Shown here: positions 6,446 through 7,971 of the stretch, piece by piece
How positions within the stretch are numbered: the stretch's first letter is position 1
Layout: every line of letters starts with the position of its first letter
Assembly: GCA_002730795.1 (NCBI GenBank)
Contig: PCAX01000034.1
Span: forward strand, 1-7,971
Reading direction: 5' to 3'
Length of the DNA: 7,971 nucleotides
Origin: Chloroflexota bacterium
Lineage (GTDB): Bacteria; Chloroflexota; Dehalococcoidia; Lucifugimonadales; Lucifugimonadaceae
Position numbers and translations under genes: made by a program
Notes under the pieces: model-generated
Database searches by the model: none
What the model saw: the letters and a program-made list of their open reading frames with translations, nothing else
What the model was told of the DNA's origin: nothing

Positions 6446-7924
6446 TTATATATTATGAAAAGGTCTTACATATTCTTGAACACTTGGTAACGAAGAATTT
6501 CCGACTAGGAATACATCTATATTTCTGGCGCATCTTCTACCACTTGCAATAGCTTGTACAACAAGAGATTGTCCATTTTCCATATCTCCACACGCAAAAA
6601 CACCGTCAATATTGCTTTTCATTCTTGCATCTGATTCAACATTGCCTCGAATATCGTAATTAATTTGCATATTATCTAGTAATCCTTCATGTTGGGGATG
6701 TATGAATCCCATAGCTATTAACACCAAATCAGCTTTAACAATAAAATCACTTCCAGTTATTTCTTCCATAACGGTTTGATTATTTTCAATAGAGTGTTTC
6801 CATTCCACCCTAACGCATTGCAACTCAGTAACCCTTCCCTGTTTGTCCCCAATAAATTTTTTGGTTAAAATGCTAAAATCTCTTTCTCCGCCTTCTTCAT
6901 GGGCGCTAGAAGATTTAAAAACGAACGGTCTCTCCGGCCACGGATTGTCCGGCAATCTGAGTTTTGGTGGACGTGGCAGTATTTCGATTTGAACAACATT
7001 AGAAGCTTTTTGTCTATGGGCGGTTCCTAAACAATCTGCCCCTGTATCGCCTCCTCCAATTATTACGACGTTTTTGTTTATAGCCGATATTTCTTCTTTT
7101 TTTAAAAATGTTTGACCCCGCAGTTTAGCATTTTGTTGAGAAAGATAATCCATTGCGAAATGAATGCCAGAAAGGTTGCGTCCTTCTATAGATAAATCTC
7201 TTGGTACGGTCGACCCGCCAGCGAGGCATATAGCATCAAATTTTTTTTGAAGATCTGCATGGCTAATATCAATGCCCACATTTGTTTTGGTATAGAATTT
7301 TACGCCCTCCTTCCTGATTTGTTCAATACGGCGGTACACAACAGACTTTTCAAGTTTAAATTCTGGTATTCCTATAGTTAGTAATCCTCCCAGAACTTCG
7401 CTTCTTTCAAAAACGGATACAGAGTGTCCAGCTCTATTAAGTTGCTGAGCCGCTGCTAAGCCGGCAGGTCCGGACCCAACTACGGCTACTTTTTTTCCAG
7501 TTCTTGCGGTAGGAGGTTCTGGTTTAATCCAATTGTTATTCCATGCCGTTTCAGATATTGTTTTTTCAATCATTTCTATTGTTACTGGATCATTATTTAT
7601 TGAAAGTATGCAGGATTCTTCGCAAGGAGCTGGGCATATCCTGCCCGTAAACTCAGGGAAATTATTTGTTGCATGTAATCGATTGATTGCTTCTTCCCAA
7701 TTACCTTCATACACGAGGTCGTTAAACTCAGGAATCAGATTGCCCAGAGGACAGCCTTTATTACAAAACGGGACACCGCAATCCATACATCTACTAGCTT
7801 GACTTCTGGACTCTTTTTCATCCCAGTTCAGGTATATTTCACGCCAATCTCCTACACGTGTACCGGAAGACCTTTTAGCTGGCATTTTTCTATGGAATTC
7901 TGTAAATCCAAAAGGGTTACCCAT
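6446..7924 (-). CDS. gltD: glutamate synthase (NADPH) small subunit GltD
   Basis: GltD is the FAD-containing beta subunit of glutamate synthase. It takes electrons from NAD(P)H and passes them through iron-sulfur clusters to the GltB subunit, which converts glutamine and 2-oxoglutarate to two glutamates. The 492 residues are the usual size. The N-terminal Fe-S region has CMDCGVPFCNKGCP (C46, C49, C54, C58) and CPAPCEESC (C97, C101, C105). The FAD-binding Rossmann motif is VAVVGSGPAGLAAA (146-159), the NADPH-binding motif is VVIIGGGDTGADCLGTA (286-302), and the C-terminal FAD contact is GVFACGDMENGQSLVVQAIASG (about 441-462). The N-terminus MGNPFGF is typical of the family. The ATG at 7924 is preceded by GAGGT eight bases upstream, the only good Shine-Dalgarno in the window, and directly by the stop of the upstream frame. 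GltD-like subunits also occur in other oxidoreductases (for example dihydropyrimidine dehydrogenase), but the full match and length favour glutamate synthase. Confidence 0.95.
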   Translation of the reverse strand: MGNPFGFTEFHRKMPAKRSSGTRVGDWREIYLNWDEKESRSQASRCMDCGVPFCNKGCPLGNLIPEFNDLVYEGNWEEAINRLHATNNFPEFTGRICPAPCEESCILSINNDPVTIEMIEKTISETAWNNNWIKPEPPTARTGKKVAVVGSGPAGLAAAQQLNRAGHSVSVFERSEVLGGLLTIGIPEFKLEKSVVYRRIEQIRKEGVKFYTKTNVGIDISHADLQKKFDAICLAGGSTVPRDLSIEGRNLSGIHFAMDYLSQQNAKLRGQTFLKKEEISAINKNVVIIGGGDTGADCLGTAHRQKASNVVQIEILPRPPKLRLPDNPWPERPFVFKSSSAHEEGGERDFSILTKKFIGDKQGRVTELQCVRVEWKHSIENNQTVMEEITGSDFIVKADLVLIAMGFIHPQHEGLLDNMQINYDIRGNVESDARMKSNIDGVFACGDMENGQSLVVQAIASGRRCARNIDVFLVGNSSLPSVQEYVRPFHNI

Positions 7925-7971
7925 TTATTTTGACCTCTTCAACAATACGGTTGATTCATGTGTTGGCATAA
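7925..7971 (-). CDS. possible 3' end of an upstream gene (gltB by context), 14 codons visible
   Basis: Reading leftward from the window edge, one frame stays open for 14 codons (MPTHESTVLLKRSK; the Met need not be a start) and ends in a TAA placed immediately before the gltD ATG with no gap. Two other frames stop earlier, one after four and one after ten codons. Position suggests gltB, the large subunit of glutamate synthase, which often precedes gltD, but the visible residues are not diagnostic and I do not recognise them. The gltD ribosome binding site (GAGGT at 7937-7933) lies inside this fragment, which would fit translational coupling. Confidence 0.3.
   Translation of the reverse strand, partial: MPTHESTVLLKRSK
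7933..7937 (-). promoter_or_regulatory. Shine-Dalgarno of gltD
   Basis: GAGGT on the minus strand lies eight bases before the gltD ATG, complementary to the anti-Shine-Dalgarno end of 16S rRNA. It supports the chosen start and stands out because none of the other five genes has a comparable site. Confidence 0.6.

Noticed and set aside
1..7971. A novel defence, mobile or biosynthetic system
   Set aside because: Every long frame on the minus strand belongs to a known housekeeping family, the genes are intact, there are no transposase, integrase, toxin or phage genes, and no CRISPR-like spaced repeats.

Overview
This is an AT-rich bacterial chromosomal window. It carries six recognisable protein genes, all on the minus strand, so transcription runs from the right edge to the left edge. 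In transcription order they are: the glutamate synthase small subunit (gltD), glutamine-dependent NAD+ synthetase (nadE), an HtrA/DegP-type serine protease with a lipoprotein signal, the recombinase recA, a CNNM/CorC-type membrane protein (DUF21, two CBS domains, CorC_HlyC domain), and tRNA(Ile)-lysidine synthetase (tilS), which runs off the left edge. The last 47 bases at the right edge hold the in-frame end of an upstream reading frame that stops directly against the gltD start. By family convention this could be gltB, but too little remains to recognise it.

The organism cannot be named securely. The DNA is AT-rich, five of the six starts lack a clear Shine-Dalgarno sequence, two starts are TTG, and recA is preceded by a near-palindrome resembling the Bacillus-type LexA box (GAAC-N4-GTTC). 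The protein set is that of an ordinary free-living bacterium. My guess is a streamlined marine lineage, perhaps Chloroflexota (SAR202-like), but this is a low-confidence impression and not an alignment result.

Layout: positions 1-858 tilS (3' end missing); 848-2143 CNNM/CorC protein, overlapping tilS by 11 bases; 2144-2245 a gap with a TTGACA-N17-AAGAAT promoter candidate; 2246-3241 recA; 3242-3370 the recA upstream region with the SOS-box-like site overlapping a perfect 12-bp inverted repeat; 3371-4510 the protease; 4511-4611 a gap with an 11-bp tandem repeat; 4612-6387 nadE; 6388-6445 a short gap with nothing convincing; 6446-7924 gltD; 7925-7971 the end of an upstream frame. No gap exceeds 130 bases. 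I see no tRNA, rRNA, mobile element, CRISPR array or convincing intrinsic terminator.

Functionally the genes are housekeeping. GltD and the glutaminase domain of NadE both belong to glutamine nitrogen metabolism, the protease handles damaged envelope proteins, RecA handles DNA repair, the CNNM protein probably exports divalent cations, and TilS makes lysidine for AUA decoding. I did not find a new biological system. The most notable signals are the nested palindromes upstream of recA and three short tandem duplications. One of these duplicates the last four codons and stop codon of recA.
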